A stretch of DNA of 50,963 nt from Christensenella sp. UBA3944 (GCA_002385605.1 DGDU01000051.1:22261-73223); one strand, 5' to 3'; shown: positions 24,776 to 32,936, counted from the first letter of the stretch. Program-made: numbers and translations. The notes: generated by a model not told the origin, from the letters alone.

Positions 24776-25030
24776 AAAAAAGCTTCCGCCTCTCGTTAAG
24801 AGACGGAAGCTTGCTTCCGCGGTACCACTCTTATTGGCATATCGCTATGCCCTCTCTTGGCCTTGTTTCGTAAGGCTTACGTCCGCGCCTACCAGGCTAT
24901 TGCCGTTCGGGTGGCCACTCCGGGGAGAGTTTGAAGGCGCCGCGCCATGCCTCGCACCAACCGGCATTTCTCTGTAAGGCCGCTAATCGCTTTCTTTTGC
25001 CCCTTCATAGTGTTTTCGGTATTCAATTTT
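24776..25030 (-). promoter_or_regulatory. T-box riboswitch (tRNA-sensing leader), probably Leu-specific
   Basis: The minus strand has the conserved T-box AAGAGTGGTACCGCGG (24832-24817), followed by a strong terminator (AAGCTTCCG...CGGAAGCTT, 24812-24780, then T-run). Stem I features are the AGAGA bulge and GGTTGGTGCGAGGC terminal loop (about 24972-24948), and the common CAATAGCCTGGTAGGCGCGGACG-like segment follows. Aligning the constant GGAG after stem I puts CTC (Leu) in the specifier position (in CAAACTCTCCCC, about 24932-24921), though the next base is T rather than the usual purine. The UGGU bulge predicts a tRNA with discriminator A, which fits tRNA-Leu. Confidence 0.9.
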
Positions 25031-25036
25031 ATGAAG

Positions 25037-25066
25037 ATTTTAACAAAAAGCCCGATATCTTGTCAA
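25037..25066 (-). promoter_or_regulatory. Promoter of the T-box transcript
   Basis: Minus-strand TTGACA (25066-25061), 18-base spacer, TAAAAT (25042-25037). Confidence 0.75.
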
Positions 25067-25142
25067 CACATTTTTAGCTGTTGGCGTTTCGGCTTATTTT
25101 TTGGCTAATTATTTCCGCCGATATGCGAATACCGAAGCAATA

Positions 25143-25151
25143 TGTTATAAT
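25143..25151 (+). promoter_or_regulatory. Extended -10 promoter abutting nrdG
   Basis: TGTTATAAT: an extended -10 whose predicted start falls on or next to the nrdG ATG at 25158. No -35 and no ribosome site are visible, which suggests a leaderless or near-leaderless transcript. Confidence 0.5.
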
Positions 25152-25157
25152 AAAAAT

Positions 25158-25859
25158 ATGGATGAGTTAAAGATAGCCGGCATCGAAAAATTCTCTATGG
25201 TGGATTACGGCGAAAAGATCGCCCTTACCGTCTTTTTGGAGGCGTGCAACATGCGCTGTCCCTTCTGCCATAACGCCGCCCTGCTGTTTCCCGACAGCAA
25301 CAACCCCGGAATCCCCCATTCCGAGATTCTGGGATACCTTACCAAAAGAAAAGGGATACTTGACGGCGTATGCGTGACGGGCGGCGAGCCGACTTTGCAT
25401 AAAGAACTGCCCGCCTTTCTCGAAAAGGTAAAGGCTTTGGGCTATCCCGTAAAGCTGGACACAAACGGCACCAACCCGGGCGCCGTAAAGAACTTATACC
25501 AAAGAGGCCTCATCGATTATGTGGCAATGGACATAAAGAACTCGCCCGCAAAATACGCCCTTACGGCCGGCATACCCGCCCCCGATCTGGTAGCGGTAAA
25601 AGAAACCGCTTCTTTTCTTATGAGCTCGGGCATCGGCTACGAATTCCGCACAACCCTAATAAACGAGTTTCACGAAGAGTCCGACATGCTCGAAATCGGC
25701 AAATGGTTAGAGGGCGCGAAGCTTTACTATTTGCAAAAGTTCGTGCCTTCCGGAAACTGCCTGACTCAGGGCCTCACCGAGGCGCCTATAGAAAAGGCGC
25801 TTCATTTCAAGCGCCTTCTTTCGGGGTATATCGATACGGTAAATTTAAGGGGTTATTGA
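25158..25859 (+). CDS. nrdG: Anaerobic ribonucleotide reductase activase (radical SAM)
   Basis: 233 residues from ATG 25158; an upstream TTG in frame (25101) precedes the only promoter-like element. The radical-SAM motif is CNMRCPFCHN (CxxxCxxC) and the GGEPTL segment follows. It reductively cleaves S-adenosylmethionine to place the glycyl radical on NrdD. The pyruvate-formate-lyase activase family is similar, but nrdD on the facing strand and the N-terminal style (KFSMVDYGEKIALTVFLEACN) favour NrdG. It converges with trxB, overlapping by 7 bases. Confidence 0.88.
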   Translation: MDELKIAGIEKFSMVDYGEKIALTVFLEACNMRCPFCHNAALLFPDSNNPGIPHSEILGYLTKRKGILDGVCVTGGEPTLHKELPAFLEKVKALGYPVKLDTNGTNPGAVKNLYQRGLIDYVAMDIKNSPAKYALTAGIPAPDLVAVKETASFLMSSGIGYEFRTTLINEFHEESDMLEIGKWLEGAKLYYLQKFVPSGNCLTQGLTEAPIEKALHFKRLLSGYIDTVNLRGY

Positions 25860-26782
25860 CAGCAAAGGCTGTCGAGATATTGGCAGGCCGCAATAGCCGC
25901 GGTCGCGCCGTCGGCACAGGCAGTGGTAAGCTGCCTTATTTTTTTGGTGCGGCAGTCGCCGGCGGCAAACACGCCGGGGGTGTCCGTACGGCAATCCTCG
26001 CCCGCGATAATGTAACCGTCTTTATCCAGCTTTGCGAGATTGGCGAACGCCTTGTTGTCGGGCACCTGCCCTATCGCGATAAATACCGCCTTTACATCGA
26101 GGTTGAGGGGCTCGCCCGTTTCCCTTCCGACAAACTTTAGACCTTTGAGGTCGCCGGCGCCGTCGGTGACAAATTCTTTGAGGCATACATTGGGTATGAC
26201 CTCGACATTGGGCCTTTCCCTTAGGCACTTGACAAGGGCGTAATCCCCGAAGAACTTATCAAACCATGTGCATACATACACTTTTTTGCAGTAGTTGGAA
26301 AGAAGGATGGAATACTGCAGGGCGGTATTGCCGTCGCCGACAAGGGCAACCTCCTCGCCGGCGTAGAAAGCGCCGTCGCAAACCGCGCAATAGGATACGC
26401 CCTTTCCTACAAGATCCAGTTCTCCCTCGATGCCTATGTGCTTGTGCTTTACACCGGCTGCGATTATAACTGCGCCGCCCGTATGGGCGCCGAAGTCGGT
26501 AACGACCTCGAAGCCGTTATCCGTTTTTTGCACGCTCTGTACCCTTTCAAGCTCAATTTGGGCTCCCAAAGCCGTGATTTGCTCCATAAGGTTGTCGGCA
26601 AGCTCGCTGCCGCTTATCTGCTTGATGGATGGGAAGTTTTCGACACGGGGCGAGAAGGCTATCTGCCCGCCTATGTTGTCGCTTTCAAGCAACAATACGC
26701 TCTTTCCGCTTCTTAGCGCGTAAAGGGCGGCAGTCATGCCTGCCGCGCCTCCGCCTATTACAATAATATCCGCTTTTGCCAT
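25853..26782 (-). CDS. trxB: Thioredoxin reductase
   Basis: 309 residues. FAD motif GGGAAGMTAALYALRSGKS at the N-terminus, redox disulfide CAVCDG at about 134-139, NAD(P)-binding VALVGDGNTALQ and the C-terminal FAD segment GVFAAGDCR. It transfers NAD(P)H electrons to thioredoxin-like proteins. It follows nrdD by a single base, so its natural target may be the redoxin domain at the NrdD C-terminus as well as TrxA. The nucleotide loop lacks an obvious arginine-rich NADPH signature, so cofactor choice is open. Confidence 0.92.
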   Translation of the reverse strand: MAKADIIVIGGGAAGMTAALYALRSGKSVLLLESDNIGGQIAFSPRVENFPSIKQISGSELADNLMEQITALGAQIELERVQSVQKTDNGFEVVTDFGAHTGGAVIIAAGVKHKHIGIEGELDLVGKGVSYCAVCDGAFYAGEEVALVGDGNTALQYSILLSNYCKKVYVCTWFDKFFGDYALVKCLRERPNVEVIPNVCLKEFVTDGAGDLKGLKFVGRETGEPLNLDVKAVFIAIGQVPDNKAFANLAKLDKDGYIIAGEDCRTDTPGVFAAGDCRTKKIRQLTTACADGATAAIAACQYLDSLCCQ

Positions 26783-26783
26783 A

Positions 26784-29156
26784 CTATCTTACATATTCCT
26801 CTGCGAATCTCTTGATGAATCCGGCGCTGTCGTACCTGTCGTAACCGTCCTTATTGGGCACCAGCATCGTGGGGGCTTTCTTAACGCCGAACAGCAAAGC
26901 CTTATCCTTTTCGTCCTCGGCATCGATGGCAATGTACTTGATACCTGCCTTGTCGAGTATGCTCTTTGCCATCTTGCAGTTGGGGCAAGTCTTTGTGGTA
27001 AACAGCATTATCTCGGAGGGCTTTTCGCACACGGCGGGCTCGTCGGAGAAAGTTTCTTCTTTTCTTCCGTTTCTCTTGAGAACCGAAGTATCTATATTAT
27101 AGGTCTTGCGGTCCCTGAACTCCTGCAGCTTGCCGTCGTTCCAGTTCTGCACGGGGCGGTAATAGCCCGTTATACGGCTGTAAACCTCGGTCGACTTGCC
27201 GCAGACGGGGCAGGTGTAGGTTTCGCCCGTGATATAGCCGTGGTCCTCGCAGACCGAATATGTGGGCGAAAGGGTGTAATACGGCAGCTTGTAGTTTTCG
27301 GCTATCTTCTTTACCAGGTTTGCCGCCGCTTTCCAGTCCGGAAGCTTTTGCCCGAGGAAGGCGTGGAAGACGGTGCCCGAGGTGTAAAGCACCTGCAGGT
27401 CGTCCTGTATATCAAGAGCCTCGAAGATGTCCTCGGTGTAGCCCACGGGGAGGTGCGAGCTGTTGGTATAATACGGGGTCTTGTTCTTGTCGGAAGCCGT
27501 GATGATGTCGGGGAACCTCTTGACATCGTGCTTGGCGAGCCTGTAGGAGGTCGATTCGGCGGGGGTAGCCTCGAGGTTGTAGAGGTCGCCGTACTGCTCC
27601 TGATAGTCGCTTAGCTTCTCTCTCATAAAGTTGAGTGTCTTCTTGGTGAACTCCTGGGCCTCTTTGGCGGTGAGGTTCTTACGCAGCCACTTGGCGTTGA
27701 GGCAAGCCTCGTTCATGCCTACAAGCCCAATCGTCGAGAAGTGGTTATTGAAGGTGCCGAGGTAGCGCTTGGTGTAGGGGTAAAGCCCCGCGTTAAGGAG
27801 CTTGGTGATAACATCGCGCTTAATCTTAAGCGATCTCGCGGCGACATTCATCATCTTCTCGAGGCGCTCGAAGAAGTCGGCCTCGTTCTCGGCAAGGTAG
27901 GCTATCCTGGGCATATTGATGGTAACAACGCCCACCGAGCCCGTGCTTTCGCCGCTTCCGAAGTATCCGCCCGACTTCTTGCGAAGCTCGCGGAGGTCGA
28001 GGCGCAGGCGGCAGCACATGCTGCGGATGTCGCTGGGTTCCATATCGCTGTTGATATAGTTGGAGAAGTAAGGCGTGCCGTACTTCGCTGTCATCTCGAA
28101 CAGCAGCTTGTTGTTTTCGGTTTCGGACCAGTCGAAGTTCTTGGTGATAGAGTAAGTGGGTATGGGGTATTGGAAGCCCCTGCCGTTGGCGTCGCCGTCT
28201 ATCATTATCTCGATGAAGGCTTTGTTTATCATCTTCATCTCTTCGACGCAATCCTTATACTTGAAGTCCTGCTCTTTGCCGCCCACTATCGCGGGGAGGT
28301 CGGCAAGGTCGGCGGGAACAACCCAGTCCAGTGTTATGTTGGTGAAGGGGGCTTGGGTACCCCACCTGCTGGGGGTGTTTACGCCGTATATGAAGGATTG
28401 GATGCACTGCTTGGTTTCTTTGTAGGAGAGGTTATCCACCTTTACGAAGGGGGCAAGGTAGGTGTCGAAGGAAGAAAACGCCTGCGCGCCCGCCCACTCG
28501 TTCTGCATGATGCCAAGGAAGTTTACCATCTGGTTGCACAGCGTCGAAAGGTGGGACGCGGGCGAAGAGGTAATCTTGCCGGGGATTCCGCCCAGGCCTT
28601 CCTGTATGAGCTGCTTAAGCGACCAGCCGGCGCAGTAGCCCGTGAGCATCGAAAGGTCGTGTATATGGATATCGGCGTTGCGGTGGGCCTGCTCAATCTC
28701 GTCGTCGTAGATTTCGGAGAGCCAGTAGTTGGCTGTCATCGCGCCGCTGTTGGAAAGTATAAGCCCGCCTACCGAATAGGTAACCGTCGAGTTTTCTTTA
28801 ACCCTCCAGTCGTTTATGCTAAGGTATTTGTTTACGGTTTCTTTGTAGTCCAGAAGCGTGTGCTTTACATTGCGCACCTTTTCGCGCTGTTTGCGGTAAA
28901 GTATATACGCCTTGGCGACATCGACATAGCTGGCTTGAATGAGCACGACTTCTACGCTGTCCTGTATGTCCTCGACCGATACGACGCCGTCTTTAATCTT
29001 GCTGTCGAAATCGGCGCAAACCTTAAGCGCCAGAAGCTCGATTATGTCTTTGGTGTAGTTCTTTTTGCAAGCCTTGAAGGCCTTTTCGATGGCTATTTCA
29101 ATCTTGCTGAGATTGAACGGGACTATGCTTTCGTCCCTTTTTTTGACCTGAAACAT
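26784..29156 (-). CDS. nrdD: Anaerobic ribonucleoside-triphosphate reductase with C-terminal redoxin domain
   Basis: 790 residues from ATG 29156 (GGGAGG upstream); a longer frame to 29231 would run through the promoter. An N-terminal ATP-cone (about 1-95, MFQVKKRDESIVPFNLSKIE) is followed by the class III catalytic barrel, a zinc site (CEDHG...CPVCG) and the glycyl radical motif RITGY at about G664. The last ~75 residues are a glutaredoxin/thioredoxin-like domain with TCPNC at about 723-727 and a cis-Pro segment (KKAPTMLVPN). Class III enzymes of the MCCRL type are associated with redoxin rather than formate as reductant; the fused redoxin and trxB downstream fit that. Confidence 0.94.
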   Translation of the reverse strand: MFQVKKRDESIVPFNLSKIEIAIEKAFKACKKNYTKDIIELLALKVCADFDSKIKDGVVSVEDIQDSVEVVLIQASYVDVAKAYILYRKQREKVRNVKHTLLDYKETVNKYLSINDWRVKENSTVTYSVGGLILSNSGAMTANYWLSEIYDDEIEQAHRNADIHIHDLSMLTGYCAGWSLKQLIQEGLGGIPGKITSSPASHLSTLCNQMVNFLGIMQNEWAGAQAFSSFDTYLAPFVKVDNLSYKETKQCIQSFIYGVNTPSRWGTQAPFTNITLDWVVPADLADLPAIVGGKEQDFKYKDCVEEMKMINKAFIEIMIDGDANGRGFQYPIPTYSITKNFDWSETENNKLLFEMTAKYGTPYFSNYINSDMEPSDIRSMCCRLRLDLRELRKKSGGYFGSGESTGSVGVVTINMPRIAYLAENEADFFERLEKMMNVAARSLKIKRDVITKLLNAGLYPYTKRYLGTFNNHFSTIGLVGMNEACLNAKWLRKNLTAKEAQEFTKKTLNFMREKLSDYQEQYGDLYNLEATPAESTSYRLAKHDVKRFPDIITASDKNKTPYYTNSSHLPVGYTEDIFEALDIQDDLQVLYTSGTVFHAFLGQKLPDWKAAANLVKKIAENYKLPYYTLSPTYSVCEDHGYITGETYTCPVCGKSTEVYSRITGYYRPVQNWNDGKLQEFRDRKTYNIDTSVLKRNGRKEETFSDEPAVCEKPSEIMLFTTKTCPNCKMAKSILDKAGIKYIAIDAEDEKDKALLFGVKKAPTMLVPNKDGYDRYDSAGFIKRFAEEYVR

Positions 29157-29189
29157 GGTTCCTCCCTCTGTGGTATTTTTTGCCTCACA

Positions 29190-29218
29190 ATTATAGCAAA
29201 GAAAATACCTTATGTCAA
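29190..29218 (-). promoter_or_regulatory. Consensus promoter of nrdD-trxB
   Basis: Minus-strand TTGACA (29218-29213), exactly 17 bases, TATAAT (29195-29190): a perfect housekeeping promoter, which implies strong repression when not needed. Confidence 0.88.
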
Positions 29219-29224
29219 CACCTA

Positions 29225-29274
29225 AAATCATTATATTGTGTTTTTGTTTTTCCTATACCACAATATATTGTGGT
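29225..29274. promoter_or_regulatory. Tandem NrdR-type boxes upstream of nrdD
   Basis: Box 2, ACCACAATATATTGTGGT (29257-29274), is a perfect 18-bp palindrome close to the known NrdR box. Box 1 (29225-29242) keeps the right half TATTGTGTT with a degraded left half. Centres are 32 bp apart, three helical turns, the spacing usual for NrdR pairs. Both lie just upstream of the -35. No nrdR gene is in the window. Confidence 0.75.
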
Positions 29275-29512
29275 TTGAGGCTATTGTGCCACTTTTGATA
29301 AATTCACGCCGATATTAGTTTTTCGCGTTTTCGGGTAACAATTTTCGACAAATTTTTCCTTTAATCGGAAGCCCAAATTACACATTTTTGAACACTAAAA
29401 AACTTTGCCGGCAAGGGTAGGCCTGGTAATATAAATCGCGGCGAGCCTGTTTTTTGCTTTCTCCCCCGCTTTTATATCGCTGACGGGCGCAAATCCCTTT
29501 GTTTTTACAAAT

Positions 29513-29556
29513 AAAAAGCGGCTTTTTTGCGGTCAAACGCAAATAAAGCCGTTTTT
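29513..29556 (-). terminator. Terminator-like hairpin behind the ACT-domain gene
   Basis: AAAAAGCGGCTTTTTTGCG and CGCAAATAAAGCCGTTTTT pair almost fully (one bulge, one mismatch) around a 6-base loop; on the minus strand it ends in TTTTT. It would insulate nrdD from the upstream gene. Confidence 0.65.
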
Positions 29557-29611
29557 GCCAAATACGGAATGTATATATATGGTATATTATTCACAAAATC
29601 GGGCATTTATG

Positions 29612-29629
29612 ACCACAACATATTGTGGT
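29612..29629. promoter_or_regulatory. Isolated third NrdR-type box
   Basis: ACCACAACATATTGTGGT, one mismatch from a perfect palindrome and nearly identical to box 2, but 355 bp further from nrdD. No partner box is seen at 31-32 bp. Confidence 0.55.
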
Positions 29630-29653
29630 AGCCGATTTTTGCGAAAGTAAAAA

Positions 29654-30028
29654 TCAATATACTTCGGGTACTTCGTAGCCGTTGTTTTTGAGCGTCTCGA
29701 GGGCTCTCCCAAGGTTTTCGGCCTTTACAAGGGTGTAATCTGTGAGGTAAGTGGACACGGCAAACAACCCTATATTCTGGTCGGCCAGCAAAGAAGTCAT
29801 GCGCGAGATAAGCCCGACTATTTCAAAATCAAGTTGCCCCTCTATCCTGAAGGCCCTCCAACCCTTTTCGCAGGCAAGGCAGTCGTAGGGCACCTGCTCC
29901 TCTCTGCAAACAAGAGATATCTCTTCGTCTGTCTTGGACAAAAACAAAAAATCTTCCTTAAGGTCCAGCCTTTCGATGGTTCTCAGGCGGCAGACCGCGA
30001 ATTTACCTTCAATAACCTGTATCCGCAT
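29654..30028 (-). CDS. ACT-domain protein (CASTOR/ACT_7-like)
   Basis: 124 residues, consisting of an N-terminal half (FAVCRLRTIERL, DEEISLVCREE) and a C-terminal ACT fold with LDFEIVGLISRMTSLLADQNIGLFAVSTY, which is typical of small stand-alone ACT proteins related to the amino-acid-binding CASTOR fold. It probably binds a small ligand such as an amino acid; no catalytic domain is present. It is a single gene, flanked downstream by a hairpin terminator. Confidence 0.8.
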   Translation of the reverse strand: MRIQVIEGKFAVCRLRTIERLDLKEDFLFLSKTDEEISLVCREEQVPYDCLACEKGWRAFRIEGQLDFEIVGLISRMTSLLADQNIGLFAVSTYLTDYTLVKAENLGRALETLKNNGYEVPEVY

Positions 30029-30414
30029 ATTCCCGACCCTTATTAAAAATTATTATCAGGATTTATCACCTAACTATATATAATATACCATAAACATACG
30101 CGGGATTACAACGCGGCAAGGCCCTATTCTAAAAGTTTTGTATCATTCAATATCGCCAAAAAAGCAAGAAGTTGTTTTGCGAGCGCGCAAACAACCTCTC
30201 TTTTCCCTCCCTCATCGCCGGAGAGTTTCATAAAACAAAGCTTTTGCTTTGCCCCGGTAAAGTATAGCATATCCAAATTCATATTAAATGGGGAGCGTAA
30301 AATTTTGAGATATTTTTGCAAAATTCGACAATATGGCGCCGATATTCAACGAAAAAAGAGGCTGCCCGTAAATTACGGACAGCCTCTTATTAGCCCTTTA
30401 CTATACTCCTGCCG
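30029..30414. other. Intergenic region without a supported gene
   Basis: 386 bases. The left part is AT-rich and probably holds the ACT gene promoter (several TATA-like boxes near 30072-30090). The right end holds the terminator at 30352-30389. A 65-codon leftward frame (30124-30321) starts with TTG, lacks a ribosome site and resembles no family, so it is not called. Confidence 0.6.
30352..30389 (-). terminator. Terminator of the nucleoside operon
   Basis: AGAGGCTG/CAGCCTCT with an inner CCGTAA/TTACGG stem gives a strong hairpin; the minus strand then runs into six T. Confidence 0.9.
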
Positions 30415-30579
30415 TTATTTCTTTGTCGAATAGGAGTTGGCTTCTTCGATTCTGGTGGGCGGGATTCTGTGCCCTGCGGGAACATTGATCTCGCTCAGAG
30501 TGTTACCGTTGGCGTCCTTAACATAGAGAGTTAAGTCCTTGTCGGCCTGTTCGCCGGGTTTGTAAGTCTTGTTGGCCAT
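30415..30579 (-). CDS. Small conserved-looking protein of unknown function (54 aa)
   Basis: 54 residues, from ATG 30579 with AGGAGG 9 bases upstream to TAA at 30415. It begins MANKTYKPGEQADKDL, has a beta-like middle (LTLYVKDANGNTLSEINVPAG) and a charged tail; no cysteines, no membrane segment. It lies 48 bases after the pyrimidine-nucleoside phosphorylase gene and directly before the strong terminator, so it is the probable last gene of the nucleoside operon. Not recognised; reality rests on the ribosome site, coding-like sequence and position. Confidence 0.72.
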   Translation of the reverse strand: MANKTYKPGEQADKDLTLYVKDANGNTLSEINVPAGHRIPPTRIEEANSYSTKK

Positions 30580-30627
30580 ACTTTTACACCTCCTTATTTC
30601 TAGTATGTACAGAGGCAGGTGTATTAT

Positions 30628-31941
30628 TTACAGAGGCTTTGTGCTGATCCTGCCAAATATTTGCTTTGAGGGCGGAGGCGGGTTGTGCCCGATTGTATAG
30701 GCCGCAAGAAACTCCTCACCGGCGGCTATAAACAAATCGGGGTTGTTGCAGTACATAACCGCAAGGATATCGCCTTTCTTTACCGCGTCCCCCGTCTTTT
30801 TGTACAGCGTTATTCCCGCCGTATAATCTATGCTATCCTCTTTCTTCTGCCTTCCCGCTCCCAACAAAAGCGAAGCCACCCCTAACCTTTCTGTGTTAGT
30901 ATGCGCAATATATCCGACTCCCGGCGACTTAATCTCCAGGCAATATTTAGCTCTTTCGAATTTGCCGGTATCCAGCAACAGTTCTCCGTCGCCCCCGAAC
31001 GCCTTAACCATCTCGACAAGTTTATCAAATGCCCTGCCCTCGCCCAGCGCGGCCCTGGCCATCCTTTCGCATTCGGCGTAGCTTCCCATATCAGCAAGAT
31101 AAAGCATTTCGGCGGCTATGGCAAGGCTTATCTCGGTAAGGTCGGCGGGGCCCTTCCCGCGAAGGGTTTCGACAGCCTCAATTACCTCAAGCGAGTTGCC
31201 TATGGCGTTACCCAAAGGCCTGTCCATATCGGTAATAAGGGCGGTTATGCGCTTTCCCGCAAGCCTTCCGACATCCACCATCGCCTTTGCCAAAGCCTCG
31301 GTTTCTTCCAGGGTTTTGCAGAAAGCCCCGCTGCCCGTCTTTACATCCAATACAATACAATCGGCGCCCACGGCAAGCTTTTTTCCCATTATGCTCGCGG
31401 CGATAAGGGGAATGCTGTCTACGGTGGCGGTTACATCACGCAAAGCGTATATCTTTTTGTCGGCGGGGGCAAAGTCAGAGGATTGCCCTATTACCCCGCA
31501 GCCCACCTTGTTTACGATGTCGGCAAAGGTTTGGGCATCTACCTGCGTTTTGTAGCCCGTAATGGATTCGAGCTTATCCACCGTGCCGCCGGTATGCCCC
31601 AGCCCCCTCCCGCTCATCTTGGGCACCTTAAGCCCGCAAGCTGCGGCGATAGGTATGGCGATGAGGGTTGTCTTGTCGCCCACCCCGCCAGTAGAGTGCT
31701 TGTCGGCTTTTATACCGTCTATTCTGCTCAAGTCGGCCTTTTCGCCGCTGTCGGTTATGGCAAGGGTCAAGGCCGCCGTTTCCTCCGCGGTCATACCCTT
31801 CAGCACAATCGCCATGAGGAGGGCGGATACCTGATAATCGGGAATGTCGCCCGCCGTGTATCCGTTAACGAAAAACCTGATTTCCTCGTCCGAAAGGGCC
31901 TCGCCTCTTTTTTTCTTAGTGATAATGTCGTACATCCGCAT
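30628..31941 (-). CDS. pdp: Pyrimidine-nucleoside (thymidine) phosphorylase
   Basis: 437 residues, normal for the family. It phosphorolyses uridine/thymidine/deoxyuridine to base and (deoxy)ribose-1-phosphate. The glycine-rich phosphate loop DKHSTGGVGDKTTL and the SGRGLGHTGGTVDKLESI signature are clear; the N-terminal helical domain and the C-terminal beta/alpha hammerhead domain (from about 340) are intact. Sugar-1-phosphate product is then the substrate of the DeoB mutase in the same operon. deoA-type and pdp-type are not separable by eye. Confidence 0.94.
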   Translation of the reverse strand: MRMYDIITKKKRGEALSDEEIRFFVNGYTAGDIPDYQVSALLMAIVLKGMTAEETAALTLAITDSGEKADLSRIDGIKADKHSTGGVGDKTTLIAIPIAAACGLKVPKMSGRGLGHTGGTVDKLESITGYKTQVDAQTFADIVNKVGCGVIGQSSDFAPADKKIYALRDVTATVDSIPLIAASIMGKKLAVGADCIVLDVKTGSGAFCKTLEETEALAKAMVDVGRLAGKRITALITDMDRPLGNAIGNSLEVIEAVETLRGKGPADLTEISLAIAAEMLYLADMGSYAECERMARAALGEGRAFDKLVEMVKAFGGDGELLLDTGKFERAKYCLEIKSPGVGYIAHTNTERLGVASLLLGAGRQKKEDSIDYTAGITLYKKTGDAVKKGDILAVMYCNNPDLFIAAGEEFLAAYTIGHNPPPPSKQIFGRISTKPL

Positions 31942-31946
31942 TGGGA

Positions 31947-32936
31947 TTATCTCGCTCCTTTATCGTAGGGTATGCCCGACGCCTTGGGGGCACGGGACTT
32001 TCCGGAGGTGAACGCAAGAACGATCATCGTCACTATATATGGTACCATAAGATAAATAAATTCTCCACCCCTTATATTCCGGAACGAGGGCAAAAAGGGT
32101 ATGGCTGTCGCCATCGATGAGATAACCTTAAAGAAGGCAAACAAAAACGCAGCGCCCAGAATCCTTAGAGGTTTCCAGTTGCCGAAAATAAGAACGGCAA
32201 GCGCCAGAAAGCCGTAGCCCGCAACCGTCGACGAAAACCCCGCGCCCGCGGCAAGCGTATAGGCAAACCCGCCTATGCCGCCCAAAATGCCCGACAGCCC
32301 TACGCCGAAGTAGCGCATTTTGTATACATTCACGCCCACGCTGTCTGCTGCCTGCGGGTGCTCGCCGCACGCCCGAAGCCTGAGCCCGAAAGTTGTTCTG
32401 TAAAGAACGATTATAACTAGTATCAATATAATAACCGCAAGCGGTGTGGTTATAAAAAACTCTTTAAGGAACACCCTTTGCAGAAAGTTAAGGTTTCGCA
32501 CATCCGCCCCGAACACAGAGGGGGATATCCTTGCCCAGGACGGGGTATATATGGCAGTCTGCCCCTGCCCCTGTATTGCCCAGGTGAGGATGATGGCGAA
32601 AGCGGGGGCGAACATATTTAGAGCGGTGCCGCCTATCGTCTGGTCGGCTTTAAGGTGAATCGAGGCGAGGGCAAGAAAAAGCGAAAGCACCATTCCCGCC
32701 GCCGCGGCGACCGCCACCGCCGAAAGCGTCGCGAGCACGGGGGTTGCGGCGGCAAATGCCGAGTCCTTTATTGCCCGCATATACAAAAAGCTAACCAGCG
32801 CCCCCACAATCATTATACCTTCGAGGGCTATATTCACGACGCCGCTTCGCTCCGAGAACATTCCGCCCAAAGCCACAAGCAGCAAAGGCACAGCGAATAT
32901 AATTGTAAGGCTTATAATGTCGCCGAGAACATTCAT
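31947..32936 (-). CDS. Nucleoside ABC transporter permease (second permease)
   Basis: 329 residues, very hydrophobic with about eight to ten membrane helices. Similar to the BmpB/NupQ-type permeases that work with BMP-family lipoproteins; the conserved cytoplasmic EAA-like loop includes RTTFGLRLRACGEHPQAADSVGVNV. It overlaps the preceding permease gene by 4 bases and ends 5 bases before pdp. Confidence 0.88.
   Translation of the reverse strand: MNVLGDIISLTIIFAVPLLLVALGGMFSERSGVVNIALEGIMIVGALVSFLYMRAIKDSAFAAATPVLATLSAVAVAAAAGMVLSLFLALASIHLKADQTIGGTALNMFAPAFAIILTWAIQGQGQTAIYTPSWARISPSVFGADVRNLNFLQRVFLKEFFITTPLAVIILILVIIVLYRTTFGLRLRACGEHPQAADSVGVNVYKMRYFGVGLSGILGGIGGFAYTLAAGAGFSSTVAGYGFLALAVLIFGNWKPLRILGAAFLFAFFKVISSMATAIPFLPSFRNIRGGEFIYLMVPYIVTMIVLAFTSGKSRAPKASGIPYDKGAR

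Larger units (their letters stand above)
29157..29653. other. Long intergenic region upstream of nrdD
   Basis: About 500 bases without a credible gene. It holds the nrdD promoter (29190-29218), tandem NrdR-type boxes (29225-29274), a hairpin (29513-29556) and a third, isolated NrdR-type palindrome (29612-29629). The stretch 29282-29510 shows nothing recognisable on either strand. Confidence 0.7.

Noticed and set aside
29282..29510. Possible cobalamin or other riboswitch in the long nrdD upstream region
   Set aside because: No B12-box or other conserved riboswitch core could be found by eye, and the mapped promoter lies downstream of this stretch, so it would not be in the nrdD transcript.
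30124..30321. Leftward 65-codon open frame between the ACT-domain gene and the nucleoside operon
   Set aside because: It starts with TTG, has no ribosome site or promoter and resembles no family. The region is better read as intergenic.
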